The notes under the pieces: generated by a model
What the model was told of the DNA's origin: nothing
Database searches by the model: none
The model's input: only the letters and a program-made list of their open reading frames with translations
In this document: positions 32,035 through 43,356 of the stretch, in pieces
How positions within the stretch are numbered: position 1 is the first letter of the stretch
How the letters are laid out: each line of letters begins with the position of its first letter
Source of the DNA: Stomoxys calcitrans
Taxonomy: Eukaryota > Arthropoda > Insecta > Diptera > Muscidae
NCBI RefSeq assembly: GCF_963082655.1
Contig: NC_081552.1
Span: 125,087,494-125,151,493 of the forward strand
DNA: 64,000 bases
Reading direction: 5' to 3'
Translations under genes and position numbers: made by a program

Positions 32035-33245
32035 GGCGTTAATCTCCTTCTTACACTGCAAGACTGTTCCTGACCTTACCGTCCTGGTTTTTATTGCCCC
32101 TATTGCAATTTAACTGTCCGTAAAGATGTTCACACTCGACGACCTCGCGTTAGCACCACACCACTTCACGCATTCCGTGATCGCCCGGATCTCCGCCTGC
32201 AGGACCGTATTATGGTCAGGCAGTCTAAAACAGATCTCAGTCCCTGGGTTCTCAACGTAAACCCCCAGGCCCACTCTGTCCTCTAGCTTTGATCCATTCG
32301 TGTAACATGATCATCATGATCATCAGATGGCAATACTAGGGTTCCGTCAATCCAAGACTGTGCCGATGGCAGCAGTGCCTCGCACTCGACTTCAAAGTTC
32401 ATCTCAGATATCCGATCGGAAAGCTCTTCCCTTCCTTTCAGGTTTCCTATCGTCTTCTCGATTATATCGCGATGGTATGAGCTGCTACCATCCTCAATCC
32501 ATTCTCCCATCCCCTTAAGTCTCATAGCCGCAGTGGCTGCTTCACACTTAATCTGTATGTCAATGGGTCGGATATCTAGAATAATCCCCAGAGCCCTAGT
32601 GGGCGTGGTCCTCATAGCTCCGCCTGAACCTGTTCTCTGAACCTGTTGTGTGGTCCTTATGTTCCACTTTTTCTCCATAGTAGTCCACCAAACTACTGAG
32701 GCGTAAGTAAGTATTGGTCTAATCACGCTCCAGTAGAGCCAGTGGACTATCCTCGGATTCAGGCCCCATTTCGAGCCTACGGCCCGTCTACATAGTGCCC
32801 AACATCTGTGAGCCTTCTCAGTACGATCCTGAATGTGACACTTCCAATTCAGTTTCCTGTCCAAGATCACACCTAAGTATTTGACCTTGTCAGATATGGA
32901 AATCGCCCACCTTCGTCTTTCCTCACCCATAGGAGTGGTGATAAATTGCCCCCCCTGTGGCGTGTCCTGTGTGACTTTCTCCCTTATATTTATGCCATGG
33001 GACACAATTTATCCACCTGCTCCTTAGCATATGGTTTATCCAGTCTCTAAGGACCGGGTCCACCCGATACTGGTCTAAGGATTGGATCAGTGTGTCGGTC
33101 CGCACATTGTTAAAACCCCCTCGATGTCAATGCATACCACCAGTGTGTACGTTTTGGCATCGAAGGATTCTTCTATTTTATGCACAACCTCGTGCAGGGC
33201 AGTCTACACCGACCTTCCCTTGACATAGGCATGCTGTTTGTATCA
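32035..33245 (-). pseudogene. LINE fragment (RT thumb to RNase H), inverted copy b
   Basis: Minus-strand translation gives DTLIQSLDQYRVDPVLRDW (about 33090), then SDKVKYLGVILDRKLNWKC, AHRCWALCRRAVGSKWGLN, RPILTYASVVWW and TPTRALGIILDIRPIDIQ, the RT thumb and connection of I/LOA-type LINEs, followed by RNase H text (32240-32035). The RT palm with its catalytic YxDD is deleted at about 32930, where two frames abut. The same segments occur on the plus strand at 34560-35555, so the two form a large inverted repeat about 1.3 kb apart. Confidence 0.8.
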
Positions 33246-33309
33246 ACAGTGGTGAGACAGGGAGATGGTGGAGCATACTCGGCATAACTTTATCTGCCTT
33301 TCGACTCTC

Positions 33310-34097
33310 CGACACCGACATCAACGTCGGAGCTGCAACGGCTGGTGAGGAAAGCAAAAAAGACAGGAAACGAGGTACTAATAGGGTGCGATGCGAACTC
33401 TCACCACATTTCGTGGTGTAGTACCAACACTAAAAAGCGGGGCTAAGCGCTGGCAGAGTTCTTGAATACTAACGACCTAATAACACTTATTATTGGTAAC
33501 ACCGCTACCTTTGTTACTAGGATTAGGGAGGAGGTATTGGATGCGACGATATGTTCGGAAAATCTCATCCATGAGGTTCACGATTGGAGGGTCTCCATGG
33601 AACACTCTTTCTCTGATCATGGCTACATTTGGTTTAGAATAGCACGGCCAGCGCCGAATCCGATATGCTTCTGGAATAAGTTGAAAACCAACTGGACAAA
33701 ATTCGGAAGGCTACTCAGAAGTAGACTTGGGCAAGATAATTTAGATTATCCAAGCATAGAAGACATTGACGACAATGTCAACAGGATTACGACTGCACTG
33801 GTGAGGTCCTTCGAAGATAGTTGTCCTCTTCGGGAAAGGAAATCAGCCAAAGAAAAACCCTGTATTACCGGGGAGATTCGCAATATTGGGAAAGAGGTCC
33901 GCAGACTTTTTAACAGAGCACGTCGTAGAAAGGCCAAAGTTTATTGGGATGTGTATTACACACGGGTCAAGGAATACAATAAGATTACCAGAGCGGCAAA
34001 ACGTGTCTCCTGGAAGATTTTCTGCGAACAGGTCGATAGCATCAATTACGCCGCCAAGATAAAAAAAGTTTCTCTTAAAAACCCATGTCCAAACTGA
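33310..34097 (+). pseudogene. LINE copy a: apurinic-like endonuclease domain
   Basis: Encodes LIGCDANSHHISWCSTNTKK, a stop, and then a 211-codon frame (33462-34097) with MEHSFSDHGYIWFRI, the catalytic S-D-H end of an exo/endo-phosphatase fold, and a basic RRLFNRARRRKAKVYWDVY linker toward the RT. The 5' end of the LINE is missing. The stop after TKKRG shows it is not functional. Confidence 0.78.
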
Positions 34098-35480
34098 AAC
34101 TTTAGTGGGCGACATGGGAGTGAGAGCAGAGACAACGGAGGACAAGGGACTCACGAAGATACCGGAATCTTGGAATAATGATGTTGATACAAGGTTTATA
34201 ATTACTGAATCTATGGTGAAGGAATCCTTGAGGAGCTTCAAACCATTTAAAGTCACCCGGACCTGATGGATTATTTCCAGCGTTACTACAAAAAGAGGCA
34301 AACTATCTGGCGCCTCGTCTGGCCAAAATTTTCACAGCGTACCTATGACTTCCATATACTCCGAAAGCCTGGCAGGAGGCAAGGGTGGTGTTTATACTCA
34401 ACCTCGGCAAGGCAAGTTATGCGACACCAAAGGCCTACAGACCCATAAGCCTTACGTCGTTTCTACTCAAAACCATGCAAGGTATTGTGGACATCATTAT
34501 AAAGAGAATGACATCCACCGAACTGCACAAATACAATCAGCATGCCTACGTCAAGGTAAGGTCGGTGGAGACTGACCTGCACGAGGTTGTGCATAAAATA
34601 GAAGATTCTTCGATGCGAAACATACAAATTGGCGGTATGCATTGACATCGGGGGGACTTTTGACCATATGCGGACCGACACACTAATCCAATCCTTAGAC
34701 CAGTACCGGGTGGACCCGGTTTTTAGAGACTGGATAAACTATATGCTAAGGAGCAGATATATTATGTGGGAGCATTTTATCGCCACTGCTATGGGTGACG
34801 GCCATAAATGACCTATTGCGGATGCTGAGGAGGGATTTGAACCCGTCTGCTACGGAGACGATGTTATAATACTTCTAAAGGGTAAAGGTCTGAACGAGCT
34901 ATGCAGAAGGGCCGAAAGGGTCTTGCATATGGCATATGACTGGGCTAGACCCAGAGGTCTTAATGTTAACCCAGAAAAGACTAAGATATGCCTGTTCAAG
35001 AGGAAGATGAAGGTGGGCCGATTTAACGCACCACGTTTCCTCAATAAGACGATTTCGATATCTGACAAGATCAAATACTTAAGTGTGATCTTGGACAGGA
35101 AACTGAATTGGAAGTGTCACATTCAGGAGCATACTGAGAAGGCTCACAGATGTTGGGCACTATGTTGACAGGCCGTAGGCTCGAAATGGGGAGTGAATCC
35201 TAGGATGGACCACTGGCTCTACAGGAGCGTGGTTAGACCAATACTTACTTACGCTTCAGTAGTTTGGTGGACTGCTATGGAGAAAAAGTGCAACATAAGA
35301 ACCATAAAACAGGTTCAGAGATCATGTTGTCTTAGCATAGGCGGAGCGATGAGCACCACGCCCACTAGGGCACTGGAGACTATTCGAGATATCCGACCCA
35401 TTGACATACAGATTAAGTGTGAGGCAGTTACTGCAGATCCAGACTATCACGGAATGAGTGAAGTGGTGTGGTGCTAACGC
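34098..35480 (+). pseudogene. LINE copy a: reverse transcriptase domain, frameshifted
   Basis: RT motifs are spread over frames: SYATPKAYRPISLTSFLLKT (34410), NQHAYVKVRSVETDLHEVV (34540), VCIDIGGTFDHMRTDTLIQ (34635), CYGDDVIILLKG (about 34852, the catalytic YxDD as YGDD), GLNVNPEKTKICLFKR (34950), then SDKIKYLSVILDRKLNW and RPILTYASVVWWTAMEK. An expected glutamate after CIDI is replaced by glycine. Frameshifts and a stop after HRCWALC disable it. Clade looks like I/LOA because an RNase H region follows. Confidence 0.8.
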
Positions 35481-36120
35481 GAGGACATCGTGTGTGAACA
35501 TCTACCTGGGCGGTAAGGTCACGAACAGTCTTGCAGTGTTAGAAGGAGATTAACGCCTTCACTGAGGATGGAACAATCCACATCGTTTGGGTGCCAGGCC
35601 ATAACGGAGTTAGGGAAATTGAAGGGCGGTGAAGGCCAGAGGACTGCCGTCAATAACCTTGGTTAACCCGAAGCCTTTCGGGTCAACGCAATTCGAGTTA
35701 AGAAAGTGGGCGACGAATTCGTATGCAACATTGTGGAACAGCGAAATGGTCGGTAGGATGGCGAAAATCCTATGAGGGTATCCAGATCTTCAGAAGACGA
35801 GGCTATTACTGAATGGAAGCAAGAAGGAGGTCATAGCTATTGGTATCATAACGGGACACGAACTCAATTATGTAAAATCGGTGCGGGAAGTGATAGCATG
35901 TGTAGGGCATGCGGGGAAGATGATGAGACGTTGGAGCATTTCCTATGTCATTGCCCCGCTTTCGCTGCTAACAGACACCGGCACTTGGGTGAGAACACAA
36001 TACCAGATATAAACAAATTAAGGGGCGTGGTATGGAAAACAATTAGGGATTTTGTAAGTAGCTCAGAATGTCGGACCTAAACGCACCTACGGGAAATATG
36101 TAGTAAATTGGTCCCGGTCC
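35481..36120 (+). pseudogene. LINE copy a: RNase H remnant and C-terminal zinc finger
   Basis: Decayed RNase H region, then a frame from 35772 to 36080 with GAGSDSMCRACGEDDETLEH and FLCHCPAFAANRHRHLG. The C-x2-C...H...C arrangement is typical of the C terminus of I/R1/LOA-type non-LTR elements. Confidence 0.75.
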
Positions 36121-36440
36121 TAAACTTGAGAATTAGTTACCTGCCACATGATAAAGAACAGAGCAGGGAATGAAAAGTTTCAACTGTCATAACTTACGAT
36201 TCTTAATAATTTTTTTTAATAAGTCGCTTAGTTATTGTTGAAAAGTGGTTATCCGTTAAATATATTTGCTTACTAAATTACCGGTCCATGTCACCAGAGG
36301 ACCTATCTCGTTACAGGTTTGAGGCCTATCCCATTTCCTGTAGGGACACAAAAATCCAATAACAGGTTTAGGTGTATGTCCATAGTGGTATGGACAAACA
36401 CCTCACCTAGTCACCCACCTTATTTTCCTAGTTGTGCCTA
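36121..36440. other. Probable LINE 3' untranslated region or unassigned DNA
   Basis: Follows the LINE zinc-finger frame. A phrase 'TGTCCATAGTGGTATGGACA' near 36378 forms a small dyad. No other feature is seen. Confidence 0.35.
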
Positions 36441-36720
36441 CATACCAAATTTTAGACCTCTAAGTACAAAATGGTACCCATTGCGGTATTAAACTTACGT
36501 TTTCTCCCATTGCCAGTACCTTTTTTCCATTGCTTTTTGTCATCCTCATAATTTTGTAGCAGAGGTCTTTTAAAACAAAATTTCTAAATTCGTAGATTGT
36601 TGGTCCTTTTTTTGGTACCTACATGTACAAATTTCCAAAAACTCTTCAAATCATTCAATTAAATTTGCCATGGTGTATTTAAGTTTCAAAATTTGTTCAA
36701 TAGCTTTTTAATTTGAGCCC
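36441..36720 (-). repeat. Repeat E fragment, minus orientation
   Basis: Text such as AATGGTACCCATTGCGGTA and TAGCAGAGGTCTTTTAAAAC is the inverted form of repeat E at 47880-48070. Confidence 0.5.
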
Positions 36721-37185
36721 AAAACCATTCTTCCAGTACTTTCCGTTCATACTGCACAAACACTCACCATTTCGTAATATATTGGTACTATTTTACCTTT
36801 ATCCTTTTACGCTGGGCAGTGATCAGTCCGTCAGTAAATCAAGCGAGCCTTTTATATATAGAGAAGAAGAGAATATTAAAATTAATGAGCATTGGATCAT
36901 TTTGAGCTCAAATTGTGACATGTTTACTGCCCTATTTTAAGAAATGGGGGAGCAGTGAGTATTGCATCTTTTGGAGCCGATAAGCAGACATATTAAAAAA
37001 ACAATTTTGAGAAGTTGTGTGGACAGGTGTAAGAGCATTTTCGCTCAAGGGAATAAAGTCGAAAATATGTGTTATAGCATGCATATTTTGAGAAGTTGTA
37101 ACGGATGATGGATTGACTCCTAAACGAGGTATATATATATATGCCTGCATGTTGGGAGCGATATGTGATTTCGCCATTGGATTTC
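36721..37185. other. Unassigned DNA
   Basis: No gene or element end recognised. The sentence 'GAGAAGTTGTGTGGACAGG / GAGAAGTTGTAACGGATG' occurs twice around 37008-37100. Confidence 0.35.
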
Positions 37186-37890
37186 ATTTGAATCCCACAT
37201 AGTTATGATAGGCTAATATGCCCACTTGGGGGACCTCAAATTACTTGGACCTAATTTTTTGCGTAATATTCGTAATCTACTCCCGTATACCATTCATTTG
37301 AGTCTCATATTGATATGTACGTCTAATATGTCCGTTTGTTGGGTTGGGAGATGGGTCCTAAAAACTATCAACATCGTACTCCGCTGTCTTTGAGCCCCAA
37401 ATTGTCATGGTGAGCAAATACGTCCTATTTGGGGGTGGGACATCCACTTAACAGTTGGTCGCGAATGTTGATATTAGATTCGTGCTGTACTCCCAAAAAT
37501 CGTTCTTTTCAAACCCACCATTTGGGGTGGTGTTTTGAGGGATACGGCGGCCACCGAGTGACTTGGCCCTGAAAATATATATTAGATTCTTGTTTTGCTC
37601 TGAAATACCTTATATTTGAGTTCCATATTGATAAAAATCCCTAATTTAGAGCTGTTTTGGAGGCTGGGATGGTCCCGCATTTTGGTATCAGATTCGTATT
37701 CTACTCTCAAATGCCTTCGATTTCAGTCCCATATTGTCATGACAGGTCTACATATACTTGGTGGGTTTTGAAGGTGGTCGCTTAAATCGCACCACCCATC
37801 TCCGAGATCTCAAAAAATTTAGTACCCCATTTTCACTCCAGGATCATCATGCACCATCTGTGAAAATTTCAAGAAAATCGGCTAAGCCGT
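37186..37890 (-). mobile_element. Helitron fragment, subfamily 1
   Basis: Internal ~118-bp array and the conserved CCACCCATCTCCGAGATCT and AAAATCGGCTAAGCCGTTTT blocks near the 5' end (minus orientation). The terminal 40 bp are replaced by the start of an R153-B element. Confidence 0.65.
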
Positions 37891-38712
37891 TTTTATACCT
37901 ACCACCGAAGGATGGGGATATATTCATTTTGTCACTCCGTTTGCAACACATCGAAATATCAATTTTCGATCCTATAAAGCATATATATATATTTTTGATC
38001 AGCGTAAAAATCTAAGACGATCCAGCCATGTCCGTGCGTCTGTCTGTTGAAATCACGATGCAGTCTTTAAAAATAGAGATATTGAGCTGTAATTTTGCAC
38101 AGATTCTTTTTTTGTCCATAAACAGGTTAAGTTCGAAGATAGGTAATATCGGACTATATCTTGATATAACCCCCATATAGACCGATCCGCCGATTTAGGG
38201 TCTTAGGCCCATAAAAGCCACATTTATTATCCGATTTTGCTGAAATTTGGGTCAGCTAGTTGTGTTAAGCCACTCGACATCCTTCTTCAATTGGGCCCAG
38301 ATCTGTCCAGCTGCCACATAGACTGCCGATTTAGGGTCTTAGGCCCATGGCAGGCGCATTTATTGTCCGATTTCGCAGAAATTTGGGACAGTGAGTTGTG
38401 TAAGGCCCTTCGACATCCTTTTGCAATTTGGCCCAGATCGGTCCATATTTGGATATAGCTGCCATATAGACCGATCTCTTGATTTAAGGTTTTGAGCTCA
38501 TAAAAGTCGCATTTAATATCCGATTTCGCCAAAATTTGGGACAGTGATTGATTAGGCCCTTCTACAGCCCTTTTCAAATTTGACCCATATCGGTTCAGAT
38601 TTGGATATAGCTGCCATATAGACCGATCTCTCGATTTAAACTCTTGGTCCCATAAAACGCACATTTATAATCTGATTTTGCTCAAATTTGACACAGTGCC
38701 TTTTTACTTGTT
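37891..38712 (-). repeat. R153-B element, minus orientation, left end truncated
   Basis: Begins TTTTTATACCTACCACCGAAGG (hairpin end, reverse sense), contains four 153-bp-type units and ends CACAGTGCCTTTTTACTTGTT. The left-end dyad block has been lost between GCC and TTTTTACTTG. The CACAGTG here is a chance match and unrelated to Transib. Confidence 0.8.
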
Positions 38713-38940
38713 ATTACAGTAAATCATTTTCCATCATAAATTCATGTTTAAATCCTCTCTTTAATAACTTTTTCTTTATGCCACAGAACTCCACCACTGG
38801 TCTACCAAACTGATTCACCCGTCTTGCTACCTGCCAGTATAAATAGAAATCATTAAAATATTTCATATGACAAAAATGTTGGACTTAGACATTTATTATT
38901 GAGCCCGTTTATATTATATGAAAGGAATCTAAATATGCCA

Positions 38941-39400
38941 GATATAAGCTCGTGTTGCCCAACAGCATGAATATTGGACGTACATATCAATATGGGACTC
39001 AAATGAAAGGTATTCGGGAGTAGATTACGAATATGACATAAAAAATGAGGACCACCCACAAAAAGCCACCCAAGTGAGAATATTATTTGATCATAGCTAC
39101 ATCAGACGACGAATATGACATTAAATTTTGTGTCTTAGAATATAGGTGGTGCTTTGCCTCCTAAAATCGCCTCCAATAGGTTATTTGACCATTTAAAACA
39201 ATGGGGGGATCAAGTGATGGATATTTTCATGTAGCGTGCGTCATTCAAATTTGTGCTCAAGAGGCAGATGGGGTGTGGAGCACAACCCTCCCATAGACGC
39301 CCTCCACCAAACGGCTGTATACACTTTTCATAAAGGTCAATTTAAGGTATAAGGTTGTCGACTGCGAATCTGATATCATAATTCTCCTCATATATCTGAA
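38941..39400 (+). mobile_element. Degenerate Helitron-type fragment
   Basis: 'CAATATGGGACTCAAATGAAAGG' at 38990 and a block shared with 15800-16000 (TGTGCTCAAGAGGCAGATGG, CCCATAGACGCCC, GACTGCGAATCTGATATC). No ends. Confidence 0.5.
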
Positions 39401-40143
39401 GAAGGATGTCGAGTGGCCTAACACAACGAACTGTCCTAAATTTCAGCACAATCGGATAATAAATGCGCCTTTTATGGGCACAAGGCCTTAAATCGAAAGA
39501 TCGTTCTATTGGATTGCCCAAAAAGTAATTGCGGATTTTTCATATAGTCGGCGTTGACAAATTTTTTCACAGCTTGTGACTCTGTAATTACATTCTTTCT
39601 TCTGTCAGTTATCAGCTGTAACTTTTAGCTTGCTTTAGAAAAAAGTGTAAAAAAGTATATTTGATTGAAGTTCACTCTAAGCTTTATTAAAAATGCATTT
39701 ACTTTCTTTTAAAAAATTTGCAATTACTTTTTGGGCAACCCAATATATGGCAGCTGTATCCAAATTTGGACCGATCTGGGCCAAATTGAAGAAGGATATT
39801 AAGTGGCCTAACACAACTCACTGTCCCAAATTTCAGCAAAATCTGATAAAATTTCAGCTAAATCGGCGGATATAGTCCTATATAGCCCATCTTCGAACTT
39901 AACCTGCTTATTTATGGACAAAAAAGAATCTGTGCAAATTTCAGCTCAATATTTCTATTTTTAAAGACTGTAGCGTGATTTTAACAGACAAGCGGACAGA
40001 CGGACGGACGGACATGGCTAGATCTTTTTATATTTTTACGCTGATCAAGAATATATATACTTTATAGGGTCGGTAATGTATATTTTCATGTGTTGCAAAC
40101 GGAATGACAAAATGAATATATCCCCATCCTTCGGTGGATATAA
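39401..40143 (+). repeat. R153-B element interrupted by a MITE
   Basis: Units resume without loss on either side of 39509-39743: GATCGTTCTA before and TATGGCAGCTGTATCC after, where the intact unit would read GATCGGTCTATATGGCAGC. It runs on through the GACGGACGGACGGACATGGC stretch to a decayed hairpin end (CCTTCGGTGGATAT). The left end is absent. Confidence 0.8.
39509..39743 (+). mobile_element. Mariner-type MITE (235 bp) with TA target duplication
   Basis: Ends TTGGATTGCCCAAAAAGTAA and its inverted partner TTACTTTTTGGGCAACCCAA, flanked by TA on both sides (39507-39508 and 39744-39745). No coding capacity, as for a miniature element moved by a mariner-type transposase. A second copy lies at 42745-42960. 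Confidence 0.88.
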
Positions 40144-40870
40144 CAACAGAATCACGGCACATGGATTTTATATATTTACCAATATATATTAGAGGAGAGG
40201 ACTGGAATACTGAGTTTGGAATATTGAAAGATACCTTTGTAAGAATCTAAGAGCCAAACATAATTATAGCAGGCGACATAAATGCTAGAATTGATATGCA
40301 TGCAGCTTGCAGACGCTTTGGCGACACAATTTTCGGCGGGTTTGGAGGCAAGGAGGTCCAAGGACCCAATTCTGAATTCAAAAGGCAAAAGAGTTGTAGA
40401 ATTTTGTGACGAATGGACTCATTGTAGTGAATAGAAGAACACTTGGTGACGAGGAAGGCAATTTTACTTATATCAACGCAACTGGATCTTCTGTTAATGA
40501 CATTGCATCGGTATCACTGAATGTACTTAGGACCACTCAAAGATTTGGCATTGAGGACAAAATATGGTCCGATCACTTACTGTATGTTGAAATAGAGCTC
40601 AAACAAAACCGAAAAACAACAAAACTTTTGAGCCTTTCCACAAAGTTGAAATGGAAGGATCACGAAAAAGACCGATATTAATGAAATTTGAATAGATATT
40701 TGTTGGATGCAGGAAATAATATAAACAATTTAATAGATCTTCTTAATATGGGAAAAAAGGCAGTCCCAGCACCAAGAAAAAAACTTTTCAAAATACAAAA
40801 GCAAGTGATTAAATTATGATTGTAAAAAGGCAAGAAGTCGATCTCTTGAATATCCCGAAAGCTTTAGTAG
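40144..40870 (+). pseudogene. Non-LTR retrotransposon endonuclease fragment
   Basis: Plus-strand pieces include PNIIIAGDINARIDMHAACR (40250-40310, D-N of the exo/endo-phosphatase fold) and, in a 91-codon frame at 40406-40681, IVVNRRTLGDEEGNFTYIN and IWSDHLLYVEIEL (the S-D-H motif). Stops and frameshifts separate them. The matching RT part seems to resume at 42130, after inserted or intervening mariner and SINE sequence. Confidence 0.65.
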
Positions 40871-40889
40871 AATAGGTACAGTGGAGGAT

Positions 40890-41618
40890 AGGACGATATA
40901 AAGAGCGATTTTTTACCTATTATCTTCTTGACAACACTGGTTTAAACAGTTTCCACACGTTTCGTGTTTCGTTTCACTGTCAAACATCTTCAGTTTGGTC
41001 TTTAATTTAACCATGAATCGTTTTACCAACGAACAACACTGGCAAATTATTGAATTTTGTTATCAAATTGCGTGCTCTGCTATGAAAGTTCATTGCGTGC
41101 TTCTTCCATTTAGCGACGAAGCTCAGAATTGTCAATTTTGCACTGATCAGCCAGAAGCATTCCAAGAGTTACCAATGTATCCAGAAAAGTCACAGTTTGG
41201 TGCAGTTTATGGGTTGGTGGCATCATTGGACCATACTTCTTCAAAGATGATGCGAATCATAACGTAACTATGAATGGTGAGCACTACCGTGAGATGATAT
41301 CCAACTGTTTTTTTACCCAAAATGCAAGAGCTTGACTTGCATGACATTTGGTTTCAACAAGCCACACAGCAAGACTTAGAAAGTCGAGTTCAGTGAACAT
41401 TTTATTTCACGTTCGGGACCGTTCCATTGGCAGCCTAGATCGTGCGATTTAACGCCTTTAGACTATTTTTTGTGGGGCTATGTTAAAGCTTATTTTTATA
41501 CAGACAAGCCCGCTTCAATTGACGCATTGAAAGGCAACATTAAAGCATTTATTCGTGAGATACCGGCCGAAGTGTTGAAAAGAGTATCCCAAAATTGGAC
41601 TAAGCGGATGGATAGGAG
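40890..41618 (+). pseudogene. Tc1/mariner-superfamily transposase, decayed
   Basis: Starts near 41012 with MNRFTNEQHWQIIEFCYQ and jumps by internal deletion to a decayed SDEA region, then PMYPEKSQFGAVYGLVAS. The 3' part, in another frame, reads ISRSGPFHWQPRSCDLTPLD-like text (about 41405-41465) with DYFLWGYVKAYFYTDKPAS and REIPAEVLKRVSQNWTKRM. It is related to the element at 28053 but is a separate, older copy. No working frame remains, and a SINE lies directly at its 3' end. Confidence 0.78.
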
Positions 41619-41940
41619 GCCACCGTAGCGCAGAGGTTAGAATGTCCGCCTATGACGCTGAACACCTGGGTTCGAATCCTGGCGAGACCATCAGAAAAAA
41701 TTTTCAGCGGTGGTTTTCCCCTCCTTATGCTGGCAACATTTGTGAGGTACTATGCCATGTAAAACTTCTCTCCAAAGAGGTGTCGCACTGCGGCACGCCG
41801 TTCGGACTCGGCTATAAAAAGGAGGCCCCTTATCATTGAGCTTAAACTTGAATCGGACTGCACTCATTAATATGTGAGAAGTTTGCCCTGTTCCTTAGTG
41901 GAATGTTCATGGGCAAAATTTGCATTTGGATGGACCATTT
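41619..41940 (+). mobile_element. tRNA-derived SINE, best-preserved copy
   Basis: A tRNA-like head holds an A box (TAGCGCAGAGG, 41626-41636) and a perfect B box (GGTTCGAATCC, 41669-41679), the internal RNA polymerase III promoter. After the tRNA-like part (to about 41692) a unique body follows (GTGTCGCACTGCGGCACGCC, CTTATCATTGAGCTTAAACTTG). The acceptor ends do not pair as in a true tRNA. Head-less copies occur at 13150, 19641 and 20866, and a degenerate one at 16180. Confidence 0.85.
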
Positions 41941-42129
41941 AAGGTGCAGTCACAGTTACCATTTATCGAATTCAAAAAAAGATGTTATGCATTTTTCCGA
42001 ATTTTATTTGCTTTTTTTTTGAAAAACTTTCCTATAGCTCTTAAAATATCGCCCTTACTTTGAATGCTTTAAAATCATATAACACATCTGTAAACGGAGT
42101 AAAATTTAATATTTCAGAAACCTGAAACG

Positions 42130-42512
42130 TAGCAAAACGTATATGATAAAAAAAGACCCAGGGATAGATAGAGTGTCTTAAAAATTCTACAAGAATGCAT
42201 CAAACGAGTTTCTAGAAGAAATGGCGAGAATACATAATAAAATGCTTAACAATGGACAAGTAGATGATATTCTAAGCGAAACGGTTATATTCCCAATACA
42301 CACAAAGAGAAATACTGAGACACCAGGCAACTACAGGAGAATATCGTTTATGAACACAACGCCAAAGGGAGTCTTAAATGCAAGGATTACGAAATGGTCT
42401 TTACGAAACAATTTACTTAACGTGTATCAAGCTGGATTAAGAACAGGATATTCAAAAGTAGACAATATATTCAATATAGTATATTTAAGAAATCGAAGAA
42501 CCTACGGTATCT
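42130..42512 (+). pseudogene. Non-LTR retrotransposon RT fragment
   Basis: A 147-codon frame (42221-42664) begins with LINE RT text: SETVIFPIHTKRNTETPGNY, RRISFMNTTPKGVLNARI and VYQAGLRTGYSKVDNIFNIV, RT motifs before the palm. After YLRNRRTYG it reads into R153-B sequence, so the latter part of the frame is not LINE. The catalytic YxDD is absent. Confidence 0.75.
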
Positions 42513-42740
42513 TGCTGCCAGATCGGACTATATTTAGATATAGCTACCATATAAACCGATATCCCGATAAAGGGTCTGAAGACCATAAAAGCTTTATTTA
42601 TTACCCGATTTCGCTGAAATTTGAAATAAATAGTTTTTCTGAGCCTCACGATATCCGATCTTAAAATGATTCAGATCGGTTTATAATTGGATATATCTGC
42701 CAAAAAAAACAATATTTTGTTCTACAAAATTGAATAGTGA
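42513..42740 (-). repeat. R153-B fragment, minus orientation
   Basis: One and a half 153-bp-type units (ATATAGCTACCATATAAACC, TTATTACCCGATTTCGCTG). It joins the LINE on one side and a MITE on the other. Confidence 0.65.
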
Positions 42741-42744
42741 CATA

Positions 42745-42960
42745 TATATGGGTTGCCCAAAACGTAAAAGAAAGTAAATGCATTTTTAATAAAACTTAGA
42801 ATGAACTTTAATCAAATACACTTTTACACTTTTTTTCTAAAGCACGCTAAAAGTAACAGCTGATAACTGACAGAAGAAAGAATGCAATTACAGAGTCACA
42901 AGCTGTGAAAAAAATTGTCAACGCCGACTATATGAAAAATCCGCAATTAAACTTTTTAAT
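42745..42960 (-). mobile_element. Mariner-type MITE, second copy, inverted
   Basis: Reverse complement of 39509-39743: starts TGGGTTGCCCAAAACGTAA, shares AACAGCTGATAACTGACAGA, and reaches GAAAAATCCGCAATTAAAC. The outermost inverted-repeat bases on the right are replaced by a new 30-bp hairpin. Confidence 0.75.
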
Positions 42961-42987
42961 CACCCAAATGTCCGAATTTGGGTGATT
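42958..42987. repeat. Perfect 12-bp stem hairpin
   Basis: AATCACCCAAAT, loop GTCCGA, ATTTGGGTGATT. It sits where the MITE's terminal inverted repeat should be. Confidence 0.85.
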
Positions 42988-42994
42988 AAGTTAT

Positions 42995-43080
42995 CCAATT
43001 TTCATCGGGTTGTGACGCAATGGGGTTTACATATATACACGAGGTGGTGGGCAACCAAAGTTCGGCCCGGCCGAACTTTA
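42995..43080 (-). repeat. R153-B left-end fragment, minus orientation
   Basis: Reads TTTACATATATACACGAGG and GGTGGTGGGCAACC then TTCGGCCCGGCCGAA, the reverse of the R153-B left end including its dyad. Fused directly to an R153-A' end. Confidence 0.7.
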
Positions 43081-43276
43081 TACCGATTTGACATATTTAG
43101 CCCCTGAAAGCCACAGTCGTTCTGTTATGATTTCCAACAACTGTGCCAAGTACGGTCAAAAAAATCACCAAATTATGCCTTTCAACAAAATTTTATTTGA
43201 ATAAAGTTTTGGCAGAATCCATGGTGGTGGGTTCCCAAAATTTGGACTGGCCGAACTTAGCACGCTTTTAATTGTT
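43081..43276 (-). repeat. R153-A' end fragment, minus orientation
   Basis: TCCAACAACTGTGCCAAGTA, then TTGGCAGAATCCATGGTGG and GGCCGAACTTAGCACGC with TTTTAATTGTT. It confirms the distinct tail of the A' variant also seen at 505-1224 and 51660-52390. Confidence 0.7.
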
Positions 43277-43356
43277 TTTTTTTTTACTGAGTTTTATATC
43301 CTAATAATGTGTTGTGTATGTGATTGAAATAACAAAAATATAACATAGTTACACAA

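Noticed and set aside
38690..38700. CACAGTG as a second Transib end
   Set aside because: It lies within a common phrase of the R153-B unit (GACACAGTG), has no partner or target duplication, and recurs across copies.
41625..41692. Functional tRNA gene
   Set aside because: A and B boxes are present but the acceptor stem does not pair, and the sequence continues into a SINE body shared with other copies.
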